The notes: generated by a model from the sequence alone, not told the origin. DNA of 64,000 nt from Paramecium sonneborni (GCA_905182985.1 CAJJDN010000039.1:1-64000), one strand, 5' to 3'. Positions 1 through 13,690 are shown, counted from the first letter of the stretch. Program-made: numbers and translations.

Positions 1-9
1 CCCAAACCC
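1..9. repeat. Telomeric C3A3 remnant at left end
   Basis: The first nine bases read CCCAAACCC, which matches the C-rich strand of Paramecium telomeres (mixed C4A2/C3A3). A left chromosome end would show this strand at this position. Only one and a half units are present, so the call rests on position as much as on sequence. Confidence 0.5.
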
Positions 10-368
10 TGTGTAGAGAATTCAACATAATGTGACTGCTGAATTAAACCTACTAGGGGGCTTACCCCTTTCAAAAATATTTTGCTTTCTCACAATATTG
101 CGTATTGTAGATTCAACAAAATGGTTATTTTATTCATTTTTATGTGACTGCTGAACTAATCCTACTAATGGGCCAATATAACGATATATATAACGTTATG
201 TGGGCTTTACCAAACCCAATTTATAATGGGCCAAACCCTTGATTATATTTCTTTAAAAACAGTGTAATTTTCTTCAATCTTCTTTACTAAGTAAACTGTC
301 CAAAGTCTTGTGATGAAATTAGTCAATCCAAACCTAAATTAAATATTTCAATAATAAATAATTGATTA
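10..368. other. Subtelomeric non-coding stretch with imperfect direct repeat
   Basis: No convincing gene. A 31-bp unit beginning ATGTGACTGCTGAA occurs at 30-60 and again, with a few differences, at 142-172. Each copy is preceded by an ATTCAACA-type string (around 20 and 110). The stretch is locally richer in GC than the rest (runs such as GGGCC and CCAAACCC near 60-70 and 170-235). This fits a short subtelomeric repeat between the telomere and the first gene. Confidence 0.5.
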
Positions 369-2023
369 ATGAATCAACCAAAAATGATAGAAAATGAAAA
401 AGATCTTGATTGTTAAGGGAAACACAAATTGCCTATATCCATGGTTGTCTTAGATCCTAAACTAAGATCAAATTAAAGACTTCTATGTTAATAATGCATT
501 GATGATTATGAAACAGACGCCAAGACTATAGGATTTAAAAAAGTTATTTAGATGCTTGAAGATAATAGAAAAAAATTATTAGAAACCTTAGAGGTTATAA
601 TCAAATAAAATATTTAAAATGTTGAGTTATTTTAAACTCAAGTCTATAATTTGAAGTCAAATCTTATTCAGTAATTAGATCATATGATTGGTAATACAAA
701 GGATTGGATATCAAACTTATAATCCGCAGGTTCAAAGTATAGAGAGTATAGTTTCTATGAAGAGTTAGATTCAATTGTAATGAATTAATCATCAGCTTAT
801 AAGGATCAGATTAATTTATCAAATCAAATTAATATGCTATATGATACTTGGAATACAAAAATTAATTCAAAACTAGAAATATTTAAATCATTTCAAGAAT
901 ATAAAAAATGTAAAGACATATTGAACAATCTAACTCAATAATCTTAACGTGTAGAATAAATAAGCTCAAATCCAACTATTAAGTAAAATATCCCTTAAGA
1001 TAAGAAGTAATACAATTTAGTCACTAACAATTTAGTGGTTTAATAATACTTAAGTCCAAGTAAGTTAGAATTTATTTATAATTCAATTAAGCAACATGAT
1101 ATATGTAATGCGATGTATTTGATTCAAAAGGAAAGATTATGGTTTCAACAGGTAGAAATGCTATTATTAAAATTTGGAACTTCGATAATGGAATGATCAA
1201 ATAAACTCATTCACTTCTTGGACATTAAGTTATCTGTCTAGTCCATAGCTAAATTAATAATTATTTTGTTTCAGGATCTTCAGATGGTTCAATTATTATG
1301 TGGAAATATTATGATAATAATGAATGGAAAAGTTCTAAACTATAGAATAAACATAAGAAATATATTTATTGCATAATCTTAACAGAAAATGAGAATTAAT
1401 TGATATCATGTAGTGATGATAGTTCAATTAAAGTATGGACGGTAAATTTCAATAATCATGAATCAAATTTTTTATATTCTTTGGATAAACATGCAGGGTC
1501 GGTTTATTCTTTAAGCTTAAATTAATCAGAGAAAGTATTGGTTTCATGTGGAAGTGATTAAATTATAATTTGGAAGAAAGAAATAAATACTTAGTGGAAG
1601 TTCTAGTATGTTGTTAATTAATCAATATAAGAATATGGATTTCATGTGAAGTTTTTAAAGGAAGATTAATTTATTTGGGCACCATATAAAAGTAATAATC
1701 TTTGTGTGTTTGAATGTAAAGATGATGGTTTATATCAAGAAAATATAGAGAAAAGAGTTTAATTTAAAAAAGATAATAAAGGATTAGTAGGTTTAAGTGG
1801 ATTTCCAATTATTTATAATAAACTCAAAAATATGATATGTCTCAGACATGTGTGTCATATTTGTCTACTTAAATTCGAAAATGATGGATAATTATCTATT
1901 GTTGAAGAATTAGATTGTCTTAATTGGGAAATATATGGAACTGTAACAAATAATGGACAATATTTAGTATTTTGGGGGAAGAAGAAGGACACTTATCAAG
2001 CATATGAAATATTATATAAATGA
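369..2023 (+). CDS. WD40-repeat protein (one base-deletion frameshift)
   Basis: With the ciliate code this is an open frame of about 551 residues. Its N-terminal half is helical and Gln-rich, starting with a short stretch containing KHKLPISMVVLD that resembles the leader of other Paramecium WD40 proteins. The C-terminal half (from about residue 250) is a WD40 propeller: blades end in IKIWN, IIMWK, IKVWT and IIIWK and contain SGSSDGS, SCSDDSS and SCGSDQ. WD40 propellers are protein-interaction scaffolds; no specific partner can be named. The start at 369 follows an in-frame TGA at 363. The frame breaks at the T-run 1118-1120: one extra T would keep the blade open, so this is either a base-calling error or a recent lesion. 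The stop is TGA at 2021. No intron is needed. Confidence 0.85.
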
Positions 2024-2754
2024 TATCAATTAAATTTTAATGTTATTCTTAATTTTTCATTATAAATTTTCCGAAATCTCAAGAATATTTTATTATTTAA
2101 ATTATTGTAAAAAAGAAAAGTTCAAATTATAACATGGGATGAACTTTTTATATTAATAAAGAAACTTATCAAAAATAGTATTCATTTCGATTTAATTTAA
2201 TGACTATTAAATTAGGAATTCTAGTTTTTGAAGGATATTCAGTAGTTCAGGTTTTTGTTAGCCAATTCAATAAATGAAGATATTTATCAACTTAAAAGTG
2301 TTACAGTAGAAAGGTTTTGAATTTTCACAAAAGGAAAGGTAAAGTGATATATTAAGAAATAATGTGGGCTTATAATTTTCTGCTCTATTTCTAGCTTATT
2401 AAGCATTTTTTATTTTCAGATGATTGAGTTTATGAATTTATTATTTGATTGCTAGCCACTCTATTACTAGGGTTTTTCCAATTCTAACTAAAATTAAAAC
2501 AATCCTCTTTGCTTATTTATTCATTCTGCAGCATATTCAACAGTAATTTCTTTTTCTTAAGCTATACTAATTTATTCTTAAGGTAGTGGATGAGTACTAA
2601 AATATATTTAAATTAAGTTCTTTGAATTTAGAACTGCTTATTCATGTTAAGTAATTATTTATCTGATGAAAGAGGTTCACTTGGATATCATTATATATTT
2701 GATTAAAATAAGAATAAAAAAATATTTTCATAATCTATGATTGCCCTTCAATAA
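2024..2754. other. No gene recognised
   Basis: AT-rich sequence downstream of the WD40 gene. Both strands carry many TGA codons in all frames. A few short open stretches (for example around 2340-2460) show no recognisable domain. It could be intergenic DNA or a decayed gene. Confidence 0.4.
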
Positions 2755-5029
2755 TCATTTAAATAAATATTCTGTTATATTTAATTTATTTCTCTTTAGA
2801 AAATTATTATTATCATGAAATATTTATTTTTTATTTATTTGTGTGCTTAATTAGTTCTATTAGTCATGTTAATTTATTGTAAATCTGAGATCTAGATAAA
2901 TATTTTATAAGAAGTAAATTTAAATTGTAAATAAAATTTAAGAAATCATCATCGATATTTAAATAAAAAGATACAAAAACTGATTTCAAATTTGATTTAT
3001 TTTATTTAATAATAAAATAAATAAGGAGGAAATTAACTCCTTATAAATTCTCTCAAAGGCAATAAATAAATTTGATAAATTAAATATGTATTTAGAGTCA
3101 AAAGTTGAATTATATTGTTAATATTTTGTAAATAATCTTAAATTTTTATATGTGCCTTATATTAATTATATTAGAAATACTATAATTTTACATCAAGAGT
3201 TTAAGAGTATTAAAATATGTTCATTTCGATAAAAAAAAAAATGAGCAATTATTATGATCAGAAAAGATTAAGTAGTAAATATAATTTAAAATTACATAGT
3301 TTTTATCTATTATTATTTATTTATTTTTGTTATCTGGAAAATATGGTTAACATCCATAATCTGAAATTCCATTCTTGCTAAACCTGCATATGCCAATCTC
3401 CTCCAATTTTTGCATTATCATTAATTTATTAATCCTCTTCTAGCAACTGCTGCTTTAGTTGTGTGGCCATTTTTAATTCAACCAGGAATTCTCTATATTA
3501 CTCAATAATGCATATTTCTTAAATCCTGCATTTACGAACCCATTACAATAAGTAGCTGCAAATTTTGTAGTTTTAAATTTTATTTTACATTGATTTCTTC
3601 ACTTTTACAATGCATTTAATTTTATTAAAAACTTTAATGGTACATATTTATATTAAAATAGATGCAAACTTTTCTCAATTAGTTGAAAATATTCTCAAGT
3701 ATTAAAAAAAGTGAGTTTTCCTTTAGATCTTTTGGATTTGTTAATAGATAGCAACTAAAGAATGAGACTGAAATAAGTAATCTAAGACTTAAAATTTAGG
3801 AATAAGAAAAAAAAAGTATTTATTATATTAAATATTAGTTAAATAGATTCAGTCTGAGTATGAAAACTGAATGATGATGAAGGAGAATTAANTCATTTAA
3901 ATAAATATTCTGTTATATTTAATTTATTTCTCTTTAGAAAATTATTATTATCATGAAATATTTATTTTTTATTTATTTGTGTGCTTAATTAGTTCTATTA
4001 GTCATGTTAATTTATTGTAAATCTGAGATCTAGATAAATATTTTATAAGAAGTAAATTTAAATTGTAAATAAAATTTAAGAAATCATCATCGATATTTAA
4101 ATAAAAAGATACAAAAACTGATTTCAAATTTGATTTATTTTATTTAATAATAAAATAAATAAGGAGGAAATTAACTCCTTATAAATTCTCTCAAAGGCAA
4201 TAAATAAATTTGATAAATTAAATATGTATTTAGAGTCAAAAGTTGAATTATATTGTTAATATTTTGTAAATAATCTTAAATTTTTATATGTGCCTTATAT
4301 TAATTATATTAGAAATACTATAATTTTACATCAAGAGTTTAAGAGTATTAAAATATGTTCATTTCGATAAAAAAAAAAATGAGCAATTATTATGATCAGA
4401 AAAGATTAAGTAGTAAATATAATTTAAAATTACATAGTTTTTATCTATTATTATTTATTTATTTTTGTTATCTGGAAAATATGGTTAACATCCATAATCT
4501 GAAATTCCATTCTTGCTAAACCTGCATATGCCAATCTCCTCCAATTTTTGCATTATCATTAATTTATTAATCCTCTTCTAGCAACTGCTGCTTTAGTTGT
4601 GTGGCCATTTTTAATTCAACCAGGAATTCTCTATATTACTCAATAATGCATATTTCTTAAATCCTGCATTTACGAACCCATTACAATAAGTAGCTGCAAA
4701 TTTTGTAGTTTTAAATTTTATTTTACATTGATTTCTTCACTTTTACAATGCATTTAATTTTATTAAAAACTTTAATGGTACATATTTATATTAAAATAGA
4801 TGCAAACTTTTCTCAATTAGTTGAAAATATTCTCAAGTATTAAAAAAAGTGAGTTTTCCTTTAGATCTTTTGGATTTGTTAATAGATAGCAACTAAAGAA
4901 TGAGACTGAAATAAGTAATCTAAGACTTAAAATTTAGGAATAAGAAAAAAAAAGTATTTATTATATTAAATATTAGTTAAATAGATTCAGTCTGAGTATG
5001 AAAACTGAATGATGATGAAGGAGAATTAA
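2755..5029. repeat. 1,137-bp exact direct duplication around a single N
   Basis: Bases 2755-3891 recur without visible change at 3893-5029, separated only by N at 3892. Copy one ends in GAGAATTAA directly before the N, and copy two begins TCATTTAAAT directly after it. An exact duplication bounded by one N is what results when two overlapping contig ends are concatenated instead of merged. I therefore read this as an assembly artefact with one true copy. Confidence 0.9.
3258..3590 (-). CDS. Hypothetical 110-residue ORF (repeated at 4396-4728)
   Basis: On the minus strand a frame runs from ATG (3590-3588) to TGA (3260-3258) with 110 codons. The translation contains a plausible Gln/Glu-rich middle (for example ATQLKQQLLEED) and a Trp-containing segment. 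An overlapping minus-strand frame is also open and also looks protein-like, so the true frame is uncertain. No family is recognised. The same ORF appears in the second copy of the duplicated block. Confidence 0.25.
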
Positions 5030-5263
5030 CTAAAATCAAAAGATAATCAATAAAAATAAGAGGAATAATAAAAATCATGGGATAGTAATTTAAATAATCA
5101 ATTAAAATAATCTGAGAATCAATAAAAATCACAGGATAAATAGAGGAACAATTTACAAGAAAATGAACTAAATTACATTAATTAATACTATAATTACAAT
5201 ATGGATTCATATGAGACGGATTAGCTTATAAGGCAAATTGAAAATCAAATAAAAAAGGCATGA
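5009..5263 (+). CDS. Hypothetical Gln/Asn-rich ORF, 84 aa
   Basis: The frame opens with three ATGs directly after an in-frame TGA (first ATG 5009) and closes at TGA 5261. The product is hydrophilic and rich in Gln, Asn, Lys and Ser, and it ends in a short helical segment (TDQLIRQIENQIKKA). Much of the Gln is written TAA, as expected for a real Paramecium frame, but low-complexity AT-rich DNA can mimic this. The start lies inside the second copy of the assembly duplication, 20 bp before its end. It may be a C-terminal exon of a longer gene. Confidence 0.35.
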
Positions 5264-5589
5264 ATTATTATATTGAAACATTAATAGTTATTTAAAAGTT
5301 TTGAACTATAATGCTTTAATTAAAAAATGTGTAATCATGCTTCATATAATCAGAATTATTCTAGTATAAAATGATTCCAATCTTAACTTGATAAATCATG
5401 TATCAAATACCAATCGAAAAATCATCAAATTCAAAACTCATTTATATCCATCATTGTTGTAAATAGCTTAATTTAATAAATCTAATTCAAATATTTAATC
5501 CCAATTTTGATTTCAGCCCTTACTATAAATTCATCTTTATATTGCACTCTCTAAATAATTGTTTAATCTAAATTATTTCATATTTAATC

Positions 5590-6260
5590 TAATATTTAGT
5601 ATAATAAGGTAATATCCAGAAGACCGAATGATGAAGCTGCGTATTATCATAAAGGTAATCTATATAAACATTTAAATTTTTAGGAGTGGTGTTACACAAT
5701 TTAAATAGATATGAGGAAGAAATTTAATGTTATAATAAGGCTATATTCATAAGACCAGATTTTGAAGAGGCGTATTGTAATAAGGGTAATATAGAAGACA
5801 TTTAATTATTAGGGGTGGCATTACCTGTAATAATTAAATCAATGATTGTATTGTTTTTAGTATAAATAGTTATATAGATTTAAATGATTAATTATAATTT
5901 TAACATTGAATATCAAATAGATATTCTAAAATTATTAAAATCAAATTAATATAATTTTAGAGATTCTTAATGAATAGCTTTGATTTTAGCTTTGAGTAAT
6001 AATATCTTTATATTCCAATATTTAAAATTTCTATGAAATAACTTAAACCCAATTATTGGAATGGGTTAAATAACATAAAAGCATTTTGAATAAGTATTGA
6101 GGGTAGAAGTGTTGTTGTTTGGACAGAGGATAATCAATTGATTAAGTGGTAGTGTAAGTGTATAATCAATTGATTGATTTGAATAAAGAAGATATGCACT
6201 ATAAATCGTTAGCATCAAAGGGTATGCTCTATATTTTAGAGTTATTCTTTAGAATATAAC
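5590..6260 (+). pseudogene. TPR-repeat gene relic
   Basis: Two typical Paramecium TPR units are readable. The first contains RRPNDEAAYYHKG and the second AIFIRPDFEEAYCNKG. Each ends in a Gly codon split by a small phase-1 intron (29 nt from about 5654, 27 nt from about 5784), the same arrangement as in the intact TPR gene at 37-40 kb. After the second unit the frame loses the repeat pattern. A last recognisable piece ending SLASKG, followed by an intron-like GT...AG, lies near 6190-6240. TPRs are helical scaffolds for protein binding. Upstream sequence to 5264 has no clear start, so I treat this as a decayed or incomplete gene. Confidence 0.4.
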
Positions 6261-6899
6261 AAGAATAATACTTAATAAATCTATAAAAACGGAACATCAA
6301 TATCTTGTTAATGCAGTTATTATTTCTATTTTACACCATGTTATAATTTTTAAATAAAAGTAATGTTAATTTAATTGTTAGAAGATTTTTTGAATTGCTA
6401 AAATTGTATAATAATAAAAATTTTGAATGATGAATATGATACTGAAAATTTTGTTTAGAATTACATTTTCCTTTAGAAGATAAAGAAAATTAATTATTTA
6501 AGCTATGAAACTCTTCAAATAGCTATTACATGAAATCTCCTCTTATTTTGGTCCTAAGAATTTGATACATATCTTTGAATGTTAAAATCATAGGTGAAAT
6601 CAACACATCTTTTTCAGTCAACTTCTGAATAATATTCATTTATCTTATCTTATGTAGATGAAGAGGCAATAATTCTTGCTGAAAAAAAATCATTGAATAA
6701 AATAAACAGGGCAGCTAATAAATGTTTAATTTAAGAGATTGCTACTTCCCAAAAACTTAATGGTTGCTGGTGACTTGAATCTGTATTTTGGATAAGTACA
6801 GCTGATTAAAATCTAATGCTTTATCTTCACAAATCAATTCAAAAAAGTGCATTAAATCATCTTAATTAAATTGATCTATTTTAACAATAATATTTATGA

Positions 6900-9500
6900 A
6901 AAGACTGGAATTTGAAGTGTTGTAGAATTGTAACAGGAACAGGTGCTCCTGTTACTATAGTGGATTAAAACTTTCTGGATTTTCTTCGTGAGTGTGATCA
7001 GTTGCAGGAAAATGTATTGCTGATATATAAATCATAATTGGAAATTTAAAATCTGTATGTACATTTTCTGTTGCTTAAGGTCTAACATATCAGCAATGAG
7101 AGTCAGCTTTTGGCACTGTTAGTGGAGATGAATATTTTATTTAAGTAATTCAAAAATTGAATAATAATTGGGATAAATCTATTGATAAAATTTAACAAAA
7201 ATTTGTATTAATTTGAAGGAGAAAAAGTAACAAATTATTGAAAATTTTCCTATTTGTTTGAAACATCCACTTCACTATCAGGAGCATTCTCATAAAAAAA
7301 TTTTTTTGGCTGTAATTAAATTGATTACGAAGTCAATTTTTAATTTTTTATTTAATTGAGCAGCCCTTTTTTTTGATCAAAATATTAGAAAGTTTTAAAT
7401 CATACTCCCTTTTTCTCAAATTTAGTTAGGCATAAGATCAACTTTCAAATAACTCTAAAATAATAAATTTAACCATTTATTATTAATTTTTTTCTGGCAG
7501 CATTAAAATATTTTATCATCTTAATCTTTTTCTTCACTCTAATCCTCTTCTACTTACATTAAATTAGGATCATCAAGGATCTTCAATCATTTAGTACTTT
7601 GGTGCTACTTTTATAAAAATTAGTCTGTTAATTCTAAAGAGTTTGATCATTAACAGTAATGATTGATTTATTAGTATCCAAGGAGAGTTTTTTTAATAAA
7701 AACTTAAAATTTAGGTGATATTGAAAATTTTTACTAATTCAAAATCATACCTCCAAATCCATTTTTTTAAATAAGTAATAACCATTCAAGATTTTTCTAA
7801 GCAAATAGACAATAAATATAAACAATAATATGATAGAATTCAAATCATTATGATTCTATATGAATAGAATATCAGAGCATAGAATAAGTTGGATAAACTG
7901 TCAGTATCTATTGTTTAAATATCAACTTATTCTTGAATTTTTGATTTTATTTGATTGCTATTTGAAAAACTAATTGTAATTAATTCAATTCATATTTGGA
8001 AAATCAACTTACATCTTCAATATCTATTTCAACGAAGATATCATCAATTATAAACGAAACGAATGCTTTCATAATATATGCTTAGTATTATTATCATTAT
8101 TCAATCCTTTCAATTATATTAGCTCAATATTAAAATCTAAGTTTTTTAAGAATATTTTTTTGATTTTGCTGCTCCTATTATTAAAATTAGTCCGAAGATT
8201 TATGTTATTACAAAAATAAGATCTAGCAGTATACTTATTCTAAATAGAATAATTTATTCGTATATTCTTAGTAATCTCAGGAAGTTTTTAATTTTTAAGG
8301 TTTAGAATACGAATCATTTTCCCCTTACATTTTTAATAATTAAATTATTAAAATACTCTTAAATAAGTAATTATTTTTTAAGGTATTGAAAATATAACAA
8401 CAATTGAATAATTTCTGAACTTAAATCTATTATAAGAACAAATATAACCTTAAAATTAGGCCCTCTTGGGTGATTAAAATAACTAGGTGAGTGAATTTAA
8501 AAAGTTTCTTTTTTGAAAATCATCAAAACTTTGCATTAAATTTAGTGGTACAACTAGTTTGTGTTATTCTTTTAATGAATGTAAAGAAGATGAAAATGTT
8601 GTTAATACTTGAGGAGTTGAAAATTGTTTAGATGATTAAGATTCTCATAATTTCTAGAAATTTTTAAATTGATGTTTCATAAAAATTAAAGGATGAATTG
8701 TAAATCATATTTAGAAGTGAGAATAACTTTTATGAAATACACTGGTAATGTTAGACGTTTCCAAATATTTATGGATCATAAAAAACTTGTGCTAATTTGA
8801 AAGAATTAAATGGTTAAAAAAATATTGGAATATACCGAATGTTATGCTACATAAGCTTGTTTTTGATATTATGTACTCCTAATGCTAAATTAACTACAGA
8901 TAAAGATTTTGAAGAGTTTAATAAGGGTGTTACAAAAGGTACTATTTGCATCGATAATTATGTATAATTTATTTTAGGGACAATCAAAACTCCCATAAAA
9001 TTGTAGTAACAATAAAAATATATCAGAAATTATTATAATTTTTATTAATTATAAATGTATTTAAAATATATAGATTAATTCACCAACCAGTTGTAGATAT
9101 TTAAACTTTAAAATGGGCTTGGATGTTTCAAAAACAATAATCAGGATGGTTGCAAAACTCTATATAAATAATGGAGGGTACTAATTAAGGAAATAGACAT
9201 GTTTAAATGAGACTTGTGCCTATTATTTAATAGTTCACTTTTACGTTAAGCAGCAAAAACTACTGATAAAGGAGATTTTAGCTAAGTTATTAGTACTTTT
9301 GATACCTTTTTAAAACCTTGTTAATGGAAAAATGCAAAATGTTTTTGATTTGAATAATCTTTTGATTATGCCCTAACTACATTTAAAAAGCGCTAAGAAT
9401 ATGATAAAGCTCACTGTTTCTATAGAAGATATGTTGAAACTACCTAAACAGATGTATTTTTGATGGTAATCATTGTTTAGAAAATTCTAAATGTATAAAG
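6900..9500 (+). pseudogene. Cysteine-rich surface-antigen-like relic
   Basis: Scattered plus-strand pieces resemble the cysteine-periodic surface antigens of Paramecium. Around 6915-7140 they include VTGTGAPVTIVD, LRECDQLQENV and KSVCTFSVAQGLTYQQ. Around 8580-8640 there is GVENCLDDQDSHN, and near 9120-9460 GCFKNNNQDGCKTLY and FLKPCQWKNAKCF. They lie in different frames, and TGA appears where Cys codons (TGT/TGC) would be expected, for example after YQQ and before GVENC. No continuous frame exists. The identification rests on cysteine spacing and style, not on an alignment. Surface antigens are GPI-anchored coat proteins often found near telomeres, which would suit this location. Confidence 0.35.
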
Positions 9501-10734
9501 AGTTGTTTCATACCTTCATTCATTAGATATATTGCATAGATAAATAAAACTATAAAATGTATTTCTCAGAAATCCTAACGACGGGCTTTAATAAATTAGA
9601 AATACCATATTATAAACAAGATAAAATAATATTTTTAAATAATAACTTTAGTTATAGGACACCTTGTTATAAGCTTCTATATTAAAGGAGGATACACTTA
9701 TGATAATATCCAGTCACTTATAGAAATTTAATAACAGATTTACCAAACCTATTTATTAAGCTGTTAAAATAAATTGAAATAAGCCTCCTTTAACGCCATC
9801 ACCATCGTCTTAATGATGACTTGTCAATGTTTATTCAAGAAGTGTTTTATTAAATATCGATTATTTTTTTATTTTATAATTAAATTATATCATAGAATTA
9901 TAATCATGTCTAGTTTATTTAAATTATAATTATAGAATAAAGAGGTAAAATAATTCAAAGACTTAAATAAATAGAAAATTACTTTTGATACTTAATGAAA
10001 TACAAATCATATTCATATATCTGATTCATCAAATCTGGAAGAACTTGTTACTTTATTTGGTTTATTAGCCCAAGGACTAAAGAATAACGTAGAATAAATT
10101 ACATAGTGTAAGTATACACATATCTTAATTTGATATTAAAGTTGATTCCAGCCACAATCTATTCTTAAATACTTTAGATTAAATCAAATTAAAATTTTAC
10201 TTATTCAGGATTAAAATTATTTGTGATACCCTTTCTAATCTCATCTAAAATTTATCCATTATTAGTTGAATTATATTAATTATATATAATGATTTTTAAA
10301 AAAAGATAAATTAACTTCCATCAATCAATGATTTAAAAATTATATTTAATTCATTTTATTTTAGTTGATAAAAAATATATAAGTGTGAAAGTATACTATA
10401 ATTATAAATGATATTTATTAAAATATAATTTTTTTGAAAATTATATTTTAAGTATATCTAAAGAATTAATAGAGAAGAAAGATAAATATTCAATAAATTG
10501 GAGTCCAATATGTAAATGAGATAAACAAATACGTTATAATTGGAATACTGAAGCATATAAAAGGATAAATTACGAGGATATTAAAAAGTGATGAATAATT
10601 ATTGTGATTGATTTCACATAATGTATAATTATGATATTCAAATTTTATGATTTTTTCCATAGTCAGTATTAATTAAATTATTAAACTAAGTTTAAAAAAG
10701 ATATATATCACATTCCAATTAAGATGGTAAATCT
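9500..10734. other. No gene recognised
   Basis: AT-rich stretch with frequent TGA codons on both strands. Short open pieces exist (for example around 9990-10100) but none shows a domain or the codon style of the nearby genes. It may be further decay of the flanking relics. Confidence 0.35.
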
Positions 10735-12181
10735 CATTATAATAGAGGTATATTTGTATATATATCAATTAAGGAATGTATGACTAAACTAGTTAAAGTT
10801 TAACAGGGCAATCGAAATTGACGGATAATATGCTGATGCATATATCTAGAGAGGTATAATATTACTACCTTTTTAAAAAGGGAATGCTTATCAGGCATTG
10901 AATAAATAAGATTTAGATATCTATGATTAAGCAAAGGCCATCGAAATAAACCCCTAATATGCTCTTTCTTAGTACAACTATTGTCTAATATTTAAATATT
11001 ATACTTAGGAAATGCTTATAAGGCATTGAATAAATACAATTAATCTATCTAAGACTACACAAGTGTTCTAAAATCAACGGATTAATCTATTAAGTTTCAT
11101 TAGTATTAATTTATTATTTAAATAATTTTAAATCTTGAGAATATTTACAAAAACTCAAAATCTTTCAAAAAATTTCACACCAATAGATTTACAGAGATTA
11201 AACATATCCGCAGCGAATATATTAAGTGATGAACTTACATTAAAAAAATAAATATCTTTAGAAGAGGAATAAAATATTTACTAAAAAATTAATGGCTTTG
11301 AAGATTAGATTTAAAAAGCTGTTGGATAAAATTAAAATAAAGTCTTCAGATTAAAAATAAATTCTAGAAATGTTTCAAATAAAAATTAGTTGAATAATTT
11401 AAATATATATAAATAGATGATCGATAGTAAGTTAAAATAAAACAGCTAGAATATTATCTAATTAAACAATAGGAATTCTTCTTTATTTAATAAGATTTTG
11501 AACTTTTAAAGCCGTTTCATAATACCAATTAATACTTATACTATAGATCATTATTTTTGCGTTTATATAATTGCCTTCATGCTAGGTCATTAATTTCTTC
11601 TGATTCAATAAATAAAGATTAAATTATTGAAAGTAATTCAGAAAGGGTTTTGGATATAGTATAATAAGAAGAGAAATTTTTATGATTCAATCTAATTACA
11701 GAATATTTTATAAATTATTAATTTATCAAAGAATGCGTCCTAGAGTGGGAACAAAAAGCTTCTAATTGATTAATTATTTTAGTAAAAATAATATATTATT
11801 TTTAATAATAATAAATTTCCTTTTGATATCAATTTCTAATTCATTAACTTATTTTATAAAAAAAAAATAAATTTAATAGCAATATAATTATTATAATTAA
11901 TTATTTATGTTAGAATTAATCATATGATAATATTCTTAAGATTGTTTGTATCATTTATTCATTAAGTACAAATAAATACTTTTTATAAAGAATAAAAAAA
12001 GGAAAATTTTATACTATTGGCATTACTTTTATATTTTGGAGCGTATATTTCATTTTAAGGACTTATAAATATTTATAATTATGTCCATTATGCTCTTCAA
12101 ACAATTGAGGATTAACTGTATCTCTATTATATCTAATATCCAGAGGTGTAGTAACAAGCACTTTTCTCAAAATATTAGTGA
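10735..12181 (+). pseudogene. TPR-repeat protein gene, 5' part broken
   Basis: TPR units are readable from about 10800: AIEIDGQYADAYIQRG, a 27-nt intron, then NAYQALNKQDLDIYDQ and AIEINPQYALSQYN, and later a further unit containing ALNKYNQSIQDYTSV. A second frame then stays open for over 300 codons to TGA 12179, unusual by chance in this composition. It includes ISLEEEQNIYQKINGFEDQ and later hydrophobic segments. The TPR part changes frame at least twice; one break (around 10800) would be repaired by one more T in a T-run. No convincing start was found. It could be a living gene with sequence errors and unrecognised introns, or a pseudogene. Confidence 0.45.
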
Positions 12182-12985
12182 TGCTTAAGTTGTAGATACA
12201 AATGATGAAACCAATAAAGGTTTATTAAAATAATTCCTATCAGTAAATCATAAGTCAAACCTAGCGCTCAAAAATATATGAGAATGCTATATCAAAGGGT
12301 CTAATTTAATTTCTTTATTATCTTCAGGATTCACAATCATCTATAAAATACAATCGGGTCATTGGCAACTTGTTAGTTTTAATTTTCTCTTAAATTATTT
12401 GAAATATGAGAGATAACTGGTTTATCACTTGAGTGAGAAAACCTGATCACTTTTATCGACAAGCAATTGTCAATGATTTGGAAGTGAAGAAAATTTAAAT
12501 AATTCTAAAATGTTATAGAATGGAAAGTTCAGATTTTTAACATAAAAAACATTTAAAACTATATTATAGATAATAATCAGTATTTTTGAGTCAATCGAAA
12601 ATGAAAAATATTTTATTTGTGTTTTTAAGAATATGATAAATTATACTCTTACCATTGAATGTAAAAAATAAGCAAAGACACTGAATGGAAATATTTGGAG
12701 AGATTTATGTTAATTTTAAAAAATTTCGAAATATTGAATAACTTTGAAACAAACTAATTTAGGAACAACGTAAGCAAAACAGCTATAAGTATGGCCAATG
12801 AATTCATCAATTTAATTGAACTAGTTTGACCAACATATCATTACGTTGATAAATGGAAAACCAGAGTATACATTATGAACATACCTTTAATCATGTAAAA
12901 TCTAATAAAAGTGATTGGTTTTAAAATTTAATAATTTGTAGCCAAATCATTTGACTATTAAAATCTTTTTTATAATTATTCGACT
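12182..12985. other. No gene recognised
   Basis: Short coding-like fragments exist (for example around 12420-12560 on the plus strand), but TGA interrupts every frame within about 60 codons and no domain is identifiable. Confidence 0.35.
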
Positions 12986-13690
12986 TCATCTAACAGAAAA
13001 AGGTTATTTTTGAATATTTTTTTAGTCCATTATGGATGTAATATCTGGTCCAATTACATTCAATAAAGGTTTGATTTGAGAAATTGAATAATCGAATTTT
13101 AATAAATTAAAAATATTATTCCTTTTTAAAGCAACACCTAAAAATTAAATAAAGTCATTAATTTCGATTTATATCAAAGACTGATTATTTCATAATATAT
13201 AAACCAAAATATTTATATGTTTCCATGGGCAAAAAAAGTAATTAAGTCAACTGATTTAAATAAAATTATAAGGATGATTAAGATTAACCCAATTTTTGTA
13301 AGATTTAAATAATAGAGTTTTATATTATTATTATCCTTAATGATTTCTACTTTATTGCCAATTTAATCAGAATATCAGCTCCCATATAATCTGTATTCAA
13401 ATGATTTAATATAATTAATTCATCATTATGCAAATCATCTATAATCTTGTATCAAGTCTAAAAATCTATTAATTCTAATCTATTAAATTTTTGATGACTA
13501 AAACTGCTTACATTAATAGCCTAAGTTAACAAATTCACATATTTATATCAAATGATAATGATTATTTTAATCAATATTTGTTTTAAGTGATCTTTTTATT
13601 AACAGGTAAACAAAATGTTTAGGATTATTCTGCTTGTTTCTCTTTCTCATTTACTATTTGAAGATTATTGATTTGACTTAAGGTAGTTTA
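12986..13690 (-). pseudogene. Unknown protein-coding region, interrupted
   Basis: On the minus strand a run of protein-like sequence goes from about 13690 down to TGA at 12988-12986. It includes LTQAINVSSFSHQKFNRLEL, then an in-frame TGA, then DDLHNDELIILNHLNTDYMG, and after a frame change (possibly an intron ending TTTTTAG near 13150) IKPLLNVIGPDITSIMD. The composition and Gln-as-TAA/TAG use look genuine. I do not recognise the family. The in-frame TGA and the lack of a clear start leave open whether it is expressed. Confidence 0.35.

Noticed and set aside
2340..2460. Start of a gene at ATGTGGGCTTATAATTTTC
   Set aside because: The frame meets TGA quickly unless several introns are assumed, and no domain or homologue-like motif appears.
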